Positions 46,691 through 59,087 of a DNA stretch of 64,000 nucleotides are shown here, piece by piece. Position 1 is the stretch's first letter. Each line of letters begins with the position of its first letter. The position numbers and the translations under genes are program-made. The notes below the pieces were generated by a model that was not told the DNA's origin, did no database searches, and was given only the letters and a program-made list of their open reading frames with translations. Origin of the DNA: Chloranthus sessilifolius (lineage: Eukaryota > Streptophyta > Magnoliopsida > Chloranthales > Chloranthaceae); assembly GCA_021018995.1 (NCBI GenBank), contig CM037590.1:70031597-70095596 (forward strand), read 5' to 3'.

Positions 46691-48630
46691 CTCTCGATCT
46701 GATTGATTGGGGATGAGAGACATGTCATGTTCGGGTTTGCGTTTTGGATGATATGATATTTGTCAAAATGTGTGGCATCATTTGATTTCTTCTTTTGATA
46801 AGTATTTTATGGCGAGGGTTTCCTTGTCAGGAGGGACCTTCTTCTATTTTTTCGACGGAGTGAGGCATCTCGTAGAGCTGGAGCGTAGAGTTGTTAGAGT
46901 GGTTTTGGAGTTGTCGAGAAGTTATTTGCCGGTGAATTTGGAGTGGAATTCGTTGGTGTTGTAAAGGTAATGATATGAGAAGACAAAGCTAAAGAAAGAG
47001 GAGGAGACGTGAGGGTGTAGACCAAGGTTGACCTTTCCTCTATGTGGGGCGGTTCAGTTTTGTTTGATTATGCTTGTTTCGTTTGATTTGCACTTTGGAT
47101 TTATTGTGGTTATTTTAAACTTTTGTTTGTAATTTTTGGAGGTTTAGTGTCGAGAGTTTGGTGTATTAGTTTCGTTACCAGCTGGTGTTCTATGAAAGTT
47201 TTGATTGTGACGTCTACAGAAATCTGGATCCGGTGGTTAGAATCGGTCTTTGTTATGATGTCAATTTTGTGTTATGGTGGGGTGTGAGAGTTCGTCGATA
47301 TGCCAATTTGGATGTTGATCGGGGTCGTAGGATTAAGTCTGGTTTGATTTCGAAAGTGGGAGCGATGATTAGCTCCTTGATAGGTTTGATGGTTAGCTCA
47401 AAGGTGAGTGGAGTTGGTGTTATAGGAATAGGTTTGGTTTTAGTGGTGGGTTCGTGTTCGATAACAGGCTCGAGTTTGAAGACAGGTTCAGGTTTGACAA
47501 TGGGTTTGGGTTTGATGGCGGGTTCGCCTTTGATGCTGGGTTAGAGCTTGTGGATGGGTACAGGGTTGATGATAGGTTCGACGATTGGTTTAAGTTCAAT
47601 GATCGGTTTGGTATCGTATCCGATGACAGGTTTAAGTTCGGTCATGGGTTTTGCTTTGATGATAGGTTCATGTTCGAGGATAGGTTTAACTTCGATAATA
47701 GGTTTAGATTCGATAATAGGTTTAGTTTTGATAGTAGGTTTAGGTTTGATGACAGGTTCATGTTCGGGTTCGATGTCTGGTTCAAGTTCAAGGATTGGTT
47801 CGATGATAAGGTTAGGTTTGAGGTTTAGTTTCGTAGTCGGTGGAACAGGAAGTTTGATAGTGGGTTTAAGTTCTTGTTTCGGAGTTGAGGGGATGATGAG
47901 TTCGGTGTCGAGTTTTGCAGGGGTTGATTCAAGAGTTGATTCCTAAATTAGCCCAACGAGTGACACTGGAGTGGGTGGCTCGGAGGTCTGTTTAGCTATT
48001 GAACCGGATCCAGGGTTTCATTTTGAAGTTGGTGAGGTGATAAGTCCGGTGGTGAGTTGGGGTTTTGAAATGGGTTTTGGTTCGAGAGCAGGCTCCGAGG
48101 TTGGTTCAATGGTTGATTCTGTGGTGAGTGAAATGGATGGTTTAGAGGTGTGTTTGGTAGTAGATTCGGGTTCGAGATTTTGTTTTGAATTTGGTGAGGT
48201 GACGAGTTCGGTAGTGTTGAGTTTAGGTTTTGAAATGGGTTTTGGTTCGAGATCTGGTTCTAAGGTTGCTAAGGTGAAGTGTTTGACAATGTGTTCGATT
48301 TCAGGGGTACATTGGATTATGGGCTTGGGTTTAGAGTTTAGTTTTGTGATCGGTTTAAGTTTGAATGGTGTTGTATATTACCGATTGATCGGTTCAAAAA
48401 TTACTTCTAGGATTGGCACATGAGTCTTTTTGGGGGTAGTTTGCATCATTGATTTGGGCGTCTGTTCAGGAGGTGTGGGGATTGATTCGATTGTTGGTAG
48501 GTTAACGGATTCAAGGGTAGGTTGAGTTGGTTCGGAGATAAGTGCGTTGAGCTTGGCGATGAGTTTGGTGATGGGTTGAGTTAGTTTAGGGATAGATTCT
48601 GTGATAGTTTGAATTTTAGTGATCTTAGTG
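46691..48630 (-). pseudogene. Gag-distal Pro/Lys/Glu-rich ORF, middle unit
   Basis: Same content as 37221-39168: TKITKIQTITESIPKLTQPI at the N-side, EPIIKPKP-type repeats at 47830-47380, KETLAIKEL-like end near 46790. Here it connects upstream to a real gag, showing it is the natural continuation of gag in this family. Confidence 0.6.
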
Positions 48631-49960
48631 ACCAGTTCTGGGTGAAAGGTAACGTCGCATTTATCGATACATGGGATAGGGTTTGTTGGTTGTGAGTGAA
48701 TGGTATAGACATGGTTTGAAGGGGGTTCAATTCTGCAAATCCGGCTAGCTGGGTGGAATGGGGTAGGAGTGAAAAAGTGTATGGCATCGTACGTGAGTTG
48801 AGTTTGAACGAACAATGGGTTGTAACAGGTGACATTAGTTTGCGTGTCGTTGGGGTATTGGTTTTGATCGTAGTGCAGGTTTGTGTATTGGTTGGTGTAT
48901 AAAGGTTGGTAAGGGTGTTGATCTTGGTTTGTGTATTGATCTTGAGCTTGGTCATATGGGTGGTATGGTTGAGAGTTTGTTGGTTTTGTTCTTGGTTTGT
49001 GTTGATTGTTCGGTGCTTAGAGTCTCGTTTAGGATGTTTGTATCAGGGTTGTCAGAAGAGGGTCCATTGGATGTTAGGGTAGAGACACTGAGGTCTCCAT
49101 TCTTTAGGCGACGCTCTATGCATGCAGTGCATTCTCGGAGGCTAGTGAAATTGGAGTAGTCGCTTAGGATGAGAACACTCTGGAGAGGCTCTCGAGTATT
49201 GCTAATCATGATTTCTACCGCATCGCTTTCTTTTATTTGCTCCCCATTTGGGCGGTGACCCTTCTACAGTGATTGGCAAACGTCGAGAAGTCTTCGTCAT
49301 CCTCTTGTCTTGTGTGTATCAAGTCAGTGAGACTGACCTCTTCATGAGTTAAGTGTTGGTATTGGTCTAGGAATCTGTCGGCTAAGTCTTCAAATGTCTC
49401 AATTTCTGCTAGAGCTAAGGCAGCGAACCAGTCAAGGGAATAGGGCCAAGTGGAGCTTTGGGTTCTCGTACCTTTATATTTGTTGAATTTGGGTGGTTTG
49501 AAACCAACGGGTATAGTGAAGTTGATGTCTCGGCAAAATTTGTTGAACGCGTAAAATTGGTTAGAGTGTTCTTCCTTAGCCATGTAGTTGTCTAAAAGTT
49601 GGTGGAGGTTGTTTATATTTATGGTGGTGTCTTTTCTAGGTGTCTCGGGAGAGGGTTGTCCTCGGTAGTTGTTGTTGAAGGTGTGAGAGGTATCAGTGTT
49701 ATGTGTCTGGGGAGTCAAATCATGTGGAGGAGTCGGCGTCTTTTCCTCTTGTCTGTTCCTCGGAGTAACTTGTCTTTGAGACCAGAGCAATGCATCGGCT
49801 TCTTTTCCTCCTTTTGTGAGTGCACTGGCAGTGTGGTCCATAACTTGACTAGTGGGGTAGCTTCGCTTAGTACCACTTTCTCTATTGTTGTCATTGTGAT
49901 TTGTGATCCATCGAATGAAGGGCTAGTTTGCGCTCTCACTGGCCATATTTACCTAGGCAC
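48631..49960 (-). pseudogene. Tat/Ogre-like gag, only copy in the array
   Basis: The 202-aa frame 49841-49233 holds the gag core: IPVGFKPPKFNKYKGTR, LDWFAALALAEIETFEDLAD, RFLDQYQHLTHEEVSLTDLI, DEDFSTFANHCRRVTAQMGS. It begins with an extension from about 49939 (ITNHNDNN, ALTKGGKEADALL). A frame change near 49235 continues to TREPLQSVLILSDYSNFTSL and CIERRLKNGD (49209-48952), then a Thr/Pro/Asn-rich linker and TYDAIHFFTPTPFHP (near 48790). Gag forms the particle and binds element RNA. Frameshifts and stops make it non-functional as it stands. Confidence 0.75.
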
Positions 49961-50023
49961 GACACTGGGCTATCCTGCGAGACAGCCTAACATTATACTC
50001 GAGATCTCTAGGGAGGTCACATG

Positions 50024-50034
50024 AGACGAGTTTT
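50024..50034. other. Deletion junction between two array units
   Basis: Gag leader sequence ending ACATGAGACGAG runs directly into GTTTTGAAAATATTTGAC, which in the other copies is about 0.9 kb from the PPT (e.g. AGAGAGACGGGTTTTG at 42960). The missing segment is the end of the 3' region, PPT, LTR, leader and gag start. GAGACG is shared microhomology. Confidence 0.65.
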
Positions 50035-53030
50035 GAAAATATTTGACTTAATATTAACTAGTTATATTTTCGAAGAAATATCGAGTAAAGAGAAGGGGTG
50101 ATACTTACCTGAATTGTTGTCTGCTGGAGTCCTTTGTATGCGATGAGACTCGCTAGTTGTCGCAGTGGCGTTGCAATGGGACATAAGAGGGCTTCCTCTT
50201 TTTTTTCTTCACTTTTGCTGTGGTGGGACCTGATTGTCACCAATGTGGTAGGATGTCTTTGGGAGGTGAGGTTCGTGATGGGACATGGTGGTCCTCCCCT
50301 TATGGTGGTGTGTTACAGTGAGTCCCATTGGTTGTAGGTGTGATAGGACCTGAGGGGGAACTCTGATGAGATGTTTGCACTGAAACGTGTTATGGGTGCG
50401 ATGGGATGTTGGAGGACTTCCTCTCTATTTTTGATTTCTTTAATGGTAGGGGGTTCACCGATTATCGTGCGATGGGAAGGTGGAGGGCATATCCTCCTCT
50501 ACTGCCAACGAGTGTGTGTTTCGATTGCGGTGGAGTCATATGATTGCTGCGTGACAAGGGATTTGGGAAGTAGGCTCTGTAGTGGTAATGAAAAGTTATA
50601 CAATGAGATTTCAGGGAAGTGTGATTGACTGAGCCTTGCTTTCTTGATTGTGCATCGTGATGGGATGTGTCCGAACGTCTTGGGTAGTAATGTCGTGATG
50701 AGACAGGTTTGTGATGGGATAAAGTTGTAGCTGCATCGCGACGGGACATGTGCGCGGTTGATGATTCCTTAGTTGTCTCAATGTCGTGATGGGGCAATGA
50801 TGGTGTTTCTTTCTTTGGCAGATCTCGATTATGTAATGGGTTGGAGTCAATTCAAATGGTGTCGGGATTGTTATGAGATTTAACTTTGGTCTTGGTGATG
50901 TGATAGGATTTTCGGGAGGCTCATTCTTAACTCTTCGTGATGGGATATTGGGTCGAGCCTTCCTTTGGTCGCGTTGGCGTGTTAGGTTGCGTGGTGAAAT
51001 TTTAGCATCGCGGTGGGACGTAGGTGTGGTAAACGGCTCTCTCTCTCTCTCTTTAAATGGCCTGTGAGGCTATGGGATGGGATGGAGGAGGAAGAGGGAT
51101 TCTGATCGAGATGGGATAAAGGGGTGTGAGGGTGTGCAGTTTATGTGGTCGTAGCTGAGTATTGCATGTAGGGTACCGCACGTTCGATTAAATTACGCGG
51201 TTGGCCATATGCATTTGATTATATGATTAGAGAGGTTATTGCACGTCAATGCATCTGCGTGCAATGTCATTATGTGCTCTGTGATTAGCACTCAATCGAA
51301 GAGTCACAGGGCTAGCAAAGCGGAGGTGTTAGGGTGTCGATTCGAATTCCACGCATGAGTTCCAGCGTTTAATCTAATTATGCGCTAGAGTCAGTGTGCA
51401 CAATCAGAGCGTCACCAGGTCACTGTGCGGGTGTCCCTTTGAATTCTGCATGGTAACATAAGCGTATAATTTCATTATGCGCGGGATTAGTTGTGCGCGA
51501 TTATTTTATCTGGATTGTGTACGGGAGGAAGTTCAATTGCGCACCCCTCGTGATGCGCGTGATTGTATTTAAGCGCTTCTGTAAATGCACATAATTTCAT
51601 TGCGTGTTTCATTTCGGGCATTTAATTAAGCGAGTTTCTATATATACCCGAGTTCCTTTCATTTTTCTTCATTCATTCCTATTCTTCTCAAACTCTCGAG
51701 TTTTAACGATAACCTGTAATCCACCCATCAGATTTTGATGTTGTTTCTTCCATGGTTCATAGTTTTGCATGATCTTCAACCTGACGGGTCTTTCGACGGT
51801 GGTGTGACTTTTGAGAATTGGCGGTATTTGGAAGGGAGCCTCTTATAAGCCCTTCATTATTGTTAGAAAGTGAAGGTGGCGGAAGGAAAGTCCTCCAAAC
51901 GGATGGAAAGGGGTGTTCCCCAACCAATCCTTCCCTTCGCCCTCTGTTGCTTCTGATTGGATGCTCCGCGCTCAGGCTTTGTGTCCGTTTTGGGTTCGAT
52001 TTTCGTCTTGGGTTGTAGATTAGGATTTTAGGTTTTCGTTTTTGGTTGTATGTTGAGGTGGTATGCCTCCGGTGACATCAGTAAAATTTTAAGTTATGAA
52101 TAAAGAGGTGTTTTTTTCATTGTGTATATTTAGTTTTTGGTTGTTCATGTTTGGCTGTGGTGTGTTGCTTAGGTTACGTTGGAGGGAGAGTGGGTAGTGT
52201 TAGAGTATGGTGTTTATTTTTTGGGTGTATCCCTGTTGTCCTATTTCAAGTGTTCGTTTTGAGGTCCCACGGTAGACTAGTAAGAAAAAATGCCCCAGTT
52301 TGGGGTATCTGAGGTGGAAAAGCAAGAATTAAACTGAAAAATAAAAAAAAATGCCGCAGTTTGGGGTATCGGTCTTGTGACCTGAGTATCGCTTCCGACG
52401 TGTTAGCGCTCTTTAAAAATAAATGCCCCAATGTCAAGTGACAGTGGGACTTTTATCTGCCTCACAGATGTCCTGGAGTGTATTTGTGATGATCCCATGT
52501 GGGGAGGTTGTTTGATTATTTCAACCCCATGTCAGGCTCGATTTTGTAAGTGCTAAACAATCATCATGAATGGTAGCTTTTAATAAGATTGAGGTGAACG
52601 GTAGGTAATGGGTGATTGTATTACTTGTCATTCGATAATTTTCAATTTTATTCTGAAATAGATTTTGAAAGTCATTTGACTCATTGCCCGAAAAGAAAAT
52701 TAAGGGTGAAGAGATAAGGTTTATTGATCTGAGGGTAGCTTCTTATTCAACCAAATTTTGAAATAGTAGTCAACTACTTTCTTCTTGGGTGAGTAATGCG
52801 GTGTCATAATTGAGCTCTCGGTCATGGTCCAGTGCCATCAAATCATCTGATTTTATGATTAGCAGGAGTTTTATCCTCCCGCCATCGTACGACGATATCT
52901 AGTAGTGTGAAGATATCAGGGAGGCCCTCGCAATTTGCTTATGCTCTCCTAATGAAAATACCAGGAATGCCCTCACAATTTGCTTATGCTTCTCTGAATT
53001 CATTGACTATTCATTCGTTGTATTGCTCTC
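50031..53030 (-). mobile_element. Right-middle array unit: truncated 3' internal region
   Basis: Colinear with 34230-37220. It lacks the PPT-proximal 0.9 kb, PPT and LTR. Contains antisense unit copy 3 at 51638-52104 and the short CTCTCG/ATCTGATTG deletion junction near 53030, identical to that in element 1. Confidence 0.6.
51638..52104 (+). promoter_or_regulatory. Emptied antisense transcription unit, copy 3
   Basis: TATA CTATATATAC 51638-51647, ORF 51818-52018 (66 aa, SLLLESEGG..KVLQTDGKG, GLGL-like C-end), 3' motif GGTATGCCTCCGGTGAC 52060-52076, AATAAA 52099-52104. The ORF is alignable end to end with 36020-36220. Confidence 0.5.
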
Positions 53031-54958
53031 GATCTGATTGATCAGGGATGGGAGAGATGTCATGTTCAGGTTTGCGTTTTGGATGATACGAAATTTTTTG
53101 AAATAGGTGTGGCATCTTTTGATTTCTTCTTTTGATAACTCTTTTATGGCCAGGGTTTCCTTATCAGGAGGGACCTTCTTCTGTTTTTCAACGGAGTGAG
53201 GCATCTCATAGAGGTGGAGCGTAGAGTTGTTAAAGTGGTTTTCAAGTTGTCGAGAAGTTATTTATCGGTGAAGTTGGAGAGGAATTCGTTGGTGTTGTAA
53301 ATGTAATGATAAGAGCAAACAAAGTTAAAGCAAGAGGAGGAGACGTGAGGGCGGAGACCAAGGTTGACCTTTCCTCTATGTGGGGCGGTTCTGTTTTATT
53401 TTATTATGCTTGTTTCGTTTGAATTGCACTTTGGATTTATTGTGGTTGTTTTAAAGTTTTGTTTGTAATTTTTGAAGGAGGTTTAGTGTCGAGAGTTTGG
53501 TGTAGTCGTTTCGTTACTAGTTGGTGTTCTATGAAGGTTTTGATTGTGAGGTCTACAGAAATCTGGATCTGGTGGTTAGAATCGGTCTTAGTTATGATGT
53601 TGATTTTGTGTTATGATGGGATGTGAGAGTTCGGCGATATGCCGATTTGGATATTGATCGGGGTTGTAGGATTTAAGTCTGGTTTGATTTCGGGAGCGAT
53701 GATTAGCTCCTTGATAGGTTCGATGGTTTGCTCAAAGGTGAGTGGAGTTGGCGTTATAGGAATAGGTTCGGTTTTAGTGATGGGTTTGTGTTCGATAACA
53801 GGCTCGAGTTTGACGATAGGGTCAGGTTTGACAATGGATTCATGTTTGATGGCAGGTTCGCCTTTGATGTTGGGTTCGAGCTTGTGGATGGGTGCAGGGT
53901 TGATGATAGATTCAAGCCTAGGTTCGACGATTGGTTTAAGTTTAACGATCGGTTTGGTTTTGTATCCGATGACAGGTTTTAGTTCGATCATGGGTTTAGG
54001 TTTGATGATAGGTTCGTGTTCGAGGATAGGTTTAGATTCAATAATAGGTTTAGATTCGATAATAGGTTTAGTTTTGATAGTAGGTTTAGGTTTAATGATA
54101 GGTTCATGTTCGGGTTCGATGCCTGGTTCAGGTTCAAGGATTGGTTTGATGATAAGTTTAGGTTTGAGGTTTAGTTTCATAGTCGGTGGAACGGGAAGTT
54201 CGATAGTGGGTTCAAGTTCATGTTTCGGAGTTGAGGGGATGATGAGTTTGGTGTCAACTTTTGCAGCGGTTGAGTTGATTTCTAAATTAGCCCAACGAGT
54301 GATTCTGGAGTGGGTGGCTCGGAGGTTTGTTTAGCGACTGAACCGAATTCAGGATTTCGTTTTGAAGTTGGTGAGGTGATAAGTCCGGTGGTGAGTTCAG
54401 GTTTTGAAATGAGTTTTAGTTTGAGAACAGGTTCCGAGGTTGGTTCAATGGTTGATTCTGTGGTGAGTGAAATGGATGGTTCAGAGGTGTGTTTGGTAGC
54501 AGATTCGGGTTCGAGATTTTGTTTTGAATTTGGTGAGGTGACGAGTTCAGTAGTGTTGAGTTTAGGTTTTGAAATGGGTTTTGGTTCGAGAGATGGTTTT
54601 GAGGTTGGTGGAGTGAAGTGTTTGAAAATGTGTTCATTTTCGGGGGTACATTGGATTATGGGCTTGGGTTTAGAGTTTAGTTTTGTGATCGGCTTAAGTT
54701 TGAATGATGTTGTATATCACCGATTGATTGGTTCGAAAATTATTTCCAGGATTGGCACATGAGCCTGCTCGAGGGTAGTTTGCATCATTGATTTGGGCGT
54801 CTGCTCAGGAGGTGTGGGGATTGATTCATTTGTTATCGGATTTAAGGGTAGGTTGAGTTGGTTCGAAGATAAGTGCGTTGAGCTTGGCTATGAGTTTGGT
54901 GATGGGTTGAGTTAGTTTAGGGATGGATTCGGTGATAGTTTTAATTTTAGTGATCTTA
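53031..54958 (-). pseudogene. Gag-distal Pro/Lys/Glu-rich ORF, right-middle unit
   Basis: Best-preserved repeat domain: 189 residues open at 54180-53611, with runs such as EPIIKPKPTIKTKPIIESKP. Ends with PHSVEKQKKVPPDKETLAIK and SLINQIE near 53040. Like element 1 it lacks the gag core, being joined to the leader at 54958. Confidence 0.6.
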
Positions 54959-55340
54959 GTGACCTCCACACACCCACGAGCACACCATCACCAAAACTCC
55001 GCCACACCATAATGCTAAAGACAAGTCCTGTTATGACACAACTACAACCCCACCTCATCATATAACCCAAGATCTACCAAAGAAAAAAGTAAACGTAACA
55101 AACCCCATTGCATAACTAACAAACCACACCACGCACACCACATGACCAAAGGAAGGCTCGACCCATGTCCCGTCGACAAAAGAAAAAAAAAAAAAAACCG
55201 AACCTCCCAAAGGAACCACCATACCGACAATCTCGACCAACATCCCACCACTAACACCAATGATGAAAATCCTTGTCTATTAATATGCGCTTTTTCTGAG
55301 TCCCTTTCGGTCCCCTGAAAGAGTGGCCCAATTCAGTCCA
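54959..55340 (-). mobile_element. Leader downstream of array LTR 3
   Basis: Homologous to 30297-30660 and 39169-39490, with an A-run near 55180. Small ORFs here are composition artefacts. Confidence 0.5.
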
Positions 55341-58062
55341 AGTGGACTCTGCGACGATGGAGTAATAAATTAGGGAATATTAAATTACTAAAATTAAATA
55401 GGCGAATATTAAATGGAGAATACCTGGATGATGCGATCGCCAGCTGCAGATATTTATCGACGCTGCAACACGTCACTGATTGCTTTAAGATGAGCGGGGG
55501 CTTACAGGTTGAACTCCTTTACTAAATCGCCGGTCGGCCGACGTCAGCAACTGTGGGTTGCCTATAATCTAACTGGTTTAGTTTTCCTATTCCTGTTGGG
55601 ATTCCAATTAACTTAATCTCCTAATCCTACTGGGATTCTTCTTAAAAAAAATGTCTCCTACTTCTACTAGGAGTCTAATTTAAAGAAAGTCTCCGGATTC
55701 TACTAGGGGTCTAATTAATTTAAATATCTTAATCCTATTAGAAATCTAATTAATTAAGCCTCCCAATCCTACTAGGAAAGTAAATATGTTAATTCTGTGA
55801 GAACTAATTACGAATATACTAATTCCATTGAAACTCTAATTAATTAAAAATATACTAATTCTATTAAAATTCTAATTAAAGTAAATATACTAATTTTACT
55901 GAAAATCTAGAAAAAGGGGTTTTGGCTCTCTATGCTAAGGAGGATTGGCCCCGTTCCTAGGTACCTTCTGTAAGCTCCCATGGGCAAATCGGTTGGTAGG
56001 GTTTACTTTGAAAATAATATAGATTGACAAGCAAATTATGAATTTACAGATCGAAAATTGATGATTTTGAGAATCAAGTTAAAAATTAGAACTAAAATTC
56101 TAGAACTAAAATTTAGGAACTAAAACGTCAAAATTGATTAAGAATAAGAATCTAAGATCTAAAACTAGAGATTTAGAACTAAAATTGAAATTCTAAGACT
56201 AAATTTAAGACAAATTAAGGATTGGTTCTAAAAACTAAGAACTACAATTAGAAAACTAGAAATTTAGATTAAAACCTAAGATCTAAGATCTAAAATTTAA
56301 GAACCAGAGGGCTAGAACCTAAATCTAGAACTAGAATTAAAAAAAAGGAACTGGTTCTGGAACCTAAGAACTAGAACCAAAAAATTAAGAACTAAGGAAT
56401 TACCTAAAGCCATGCACTACAGAGGAAGAACTCGACAATTCGATTGTTAGATGCTAAAATTGTGTGTAAGAATTGTGTAAATGCATATAGGAAAATTGTC
56501 TATTGTGTATTGAATAGCTAGGGGGTAAAAGTCTTATTTATAGGCTTTTACTAGAAATCCTAGTATAACTCTAATTCCTAGTTCTTCTAAAGTAATAAAG
56601 TAAAGTCCTAGAACGATAAGGGAACTGATCATATTTCTAATAAAAGAAACGAATCCTATTTTCTAAAATAATATAATAAAGAGACTAATCCTAATTCAAC
56701 TAAGAGTTTTGAAAAACGTCCCTTTTTGCGCAACTGTCGAAAACTGACCATGACTACTTTGATTCTTTTCGGAATTGTATATTTTTTAGCTTGTTGGAAA
56801 GCTACTTCGATAAGCTTTCAAACGTGACCAATTTTGCACCAATCCGACTTCGTTTAATGCTTCAAAATAGGTTAAAAATAAAACTGATGAGATTGAAAAT
56901 TAGGAAAAGTTGGGATTATAAACTAAGGACTGAAATCTAGAACTTAAGAATTGAGAACTATAATGAAAATTAAGAGCTGAGGCCAAAATTAAGAACTAGA
57001 ACCTCGAAGCTAAGAACTAGAACCTAAAAATTGAAAACTAAAAATTTAAGAACTAGAAACTAGAACCTAGGAGATTACCTGAGGTCGGACACCGAAGAGA
57101 GCCTTTAAATCCTTAAGCTTGAAAGAGAGGAGAAAACAGTGTATTTTTGGGATGAGGTAGTGGGTCCTATTTATAGGTTTTTGGCTAATTATGCGCCCTG
57201 TGGGGTGCGCTCATTTGGTCGGTGAATTTCAATTATGCGCTCGGTCTTGTGCATTTAATCGAATTATGCAGCCTATTTCAGGCGCTCAATCACTTTGAGT
57301 TGGTGACTGACTCAGTGAGTGACCAGCTAACTAGCTCAGCTGGGTATCCTAGTCCTTGTCTAATTAGACTAATTACGCGCCCTAATTAGTGTGCTCAATC
57401 AATTAAGCACCTGAATTCATGTGCTTAATAGGGAATCTCAGGCAGTCTAGGGAGTTAGAGATCATGTTAGCTTAGGAGCAAATTAACGCTTGTGCTGAGG
57501 CACATAATCCGATTACATGCTCTAGGTAGGGCGTACAATCATGTCTTAGGCGGTTTCTAGAAGGGTACAAGGCTGGTCCAAAACGGACTAATTGCGCGCT
57601 GAGTATAAAGCGTGCAATCTGATTGTGGGCGCCTGCTAGGGTGCATAATCAAGGTCTAAGGCGATCGAAATCCTGATCCGGGGTTTGAGCTGGGTCCAAG
57701 GCATAGAGCTATTATTTCAGCCTGAGTCTCAACCATATACTATTGTTTCAATGTCTAAGGCGATCGAAATCCTGATCCAAGAGGGACCAATTGCTCGCTA
57801 GTCATAGGGCGTGCAATCGAGTTATGCGCGTTATATGGGGCGCATAATTTGGGACTTTCCTCGGTTTGAGTCGGGTCCGAGCCACAGAGCTATTGTTTCA
57901 GCCTGGGTCTCAACCATATACTATTGTTTCAATGCATGGTCCTTGTATTAGGGTTTTAAAGCCTTCAGAGAAGGCTAGCCCTTTTCTGAAGTTCATGGGC
58001 AAGGTCAAAAGTTGATCGAATAGGTTTGTATCCTCCGAGAGGGCAAAATGGAGGTGTCTACA
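55341..58062 (-). mobile_element. Array LTR 3
   Basis: Starts TGTAGACACC at 58062. TATA CCTATAAATAGG near 57167-57177. Longer than LTR 2. Around 57660-57920 it carries a local duplication: AAGGCGATCGAAATCCTGATCC and the GAGCTATT(A/G)TTTCAGCCT to ACTATTGTTTCAATG block both occur twice. Confidence 0.7.
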
Positions 58063-58076
58063 GATTCCCCTTTTCA
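58063..58076 (-). other. PPT of array unit 4
   Basis: Minus strand GAAAAGGGGAATC before TGTAGACACC. One base of the usual GGGGCATC is changed. Confidence 0.5.
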
Positions 58077-59087
58077 ACAAGTTCTTATGGAATAAGATTG
58101 CGTCAAAGAAGTAGACACCCCTCATTCGAGGTGTTTTCTCTTTTTTTTTGAGAAATCATAAATGTAAACTGGGGATGCTAACATGAGATGCTTGGCTTTC
58201 TTATCTATTAGCGCAAGCTAAAATAAAGCATTCAGGGGCCGAGTGCTAGCTGTCGAAAGGCATATTTCATGTCGTGGATGCGAGTGATATTCGGCCGCAT
58301 ATCACAACGTGCTATTAGTAGCAGTCAATGGGGAAAAAGAGGCATAACCTAATCCGTGGGTGCAAAGGGCATCCCGCCGCATATCGCAACTTGCTACAAG
58401 GGGCAGTCAAACGGTAGGAGAGTCGATATCCTAATCTGTAGGTGTGAGGGGCAATCAAATAGAGGGATATCCAATACAGTCAAGGTACCGGGGGGCATCA
58501 TACGAATGTCCAGAGATAAGGTCTAGAGACCGATAATAATAAGATGGAATATCATGTAATGGCGAAGGCTTTCGCAAGTCATGTGAGACTAGGCGTATCA
58601 TTGCTCACACCAATGCGCGTTATGTGTCCCTTTTTCAGTGAACATTTTTTATTTCTCATAATTGAATATATTTAGTGTTCGGTTTCCTAGGGAAAAGAAC
58701 GGATTGGAATAGTGAGAACTAAAAGTTTGACAGATAGGAGTTCATTTACTTTATTATTTTCATATTTGAAATTTTGGAAATTTAACTTAAGATTAATTCG
58801 GTTGTAAATCTTTGGAAAACGTGGCTTCCGAGATGTCGCTGAGCAGATCCACCGGTATGAGATTTGTGGACCCAAACGGTTATGTTGTTGTCAAGACGAT
58901 ACTTAGCATGTGGGATGCTCCATCTAACCTTCTCATGAATACTGATGATTGTCACTTATGGGAGCACTACAGTGATTCACGGATAGAGAGAGAGACGGGT
59001 TTTAAAAATATTTGACTGAATATTAACTAGTTATATTTTAGAAGAAATATCAAGTAAACAGAAGGGGGTGATACTTACCTGAATTGT
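58077..59087 (-). mobile_element. Array unit 4: 3' internal region, proximal part
   Basis: Colinear with 33307-34315 of element 1. Interrupted at 59087 by a solo LTR and continued from 62971. Confidence 0.6.

Noticed and set aside
53639..54334. 231-aa plus-strand ORF rich in Gly, Ser, Ile and Met, membrane-like
   Set aside because: Produced by the 18-nt repeat read on the wrong strand. The minus frame continues gag, and the related plus ORFs at 37826 and 47185 shift frame between copies.
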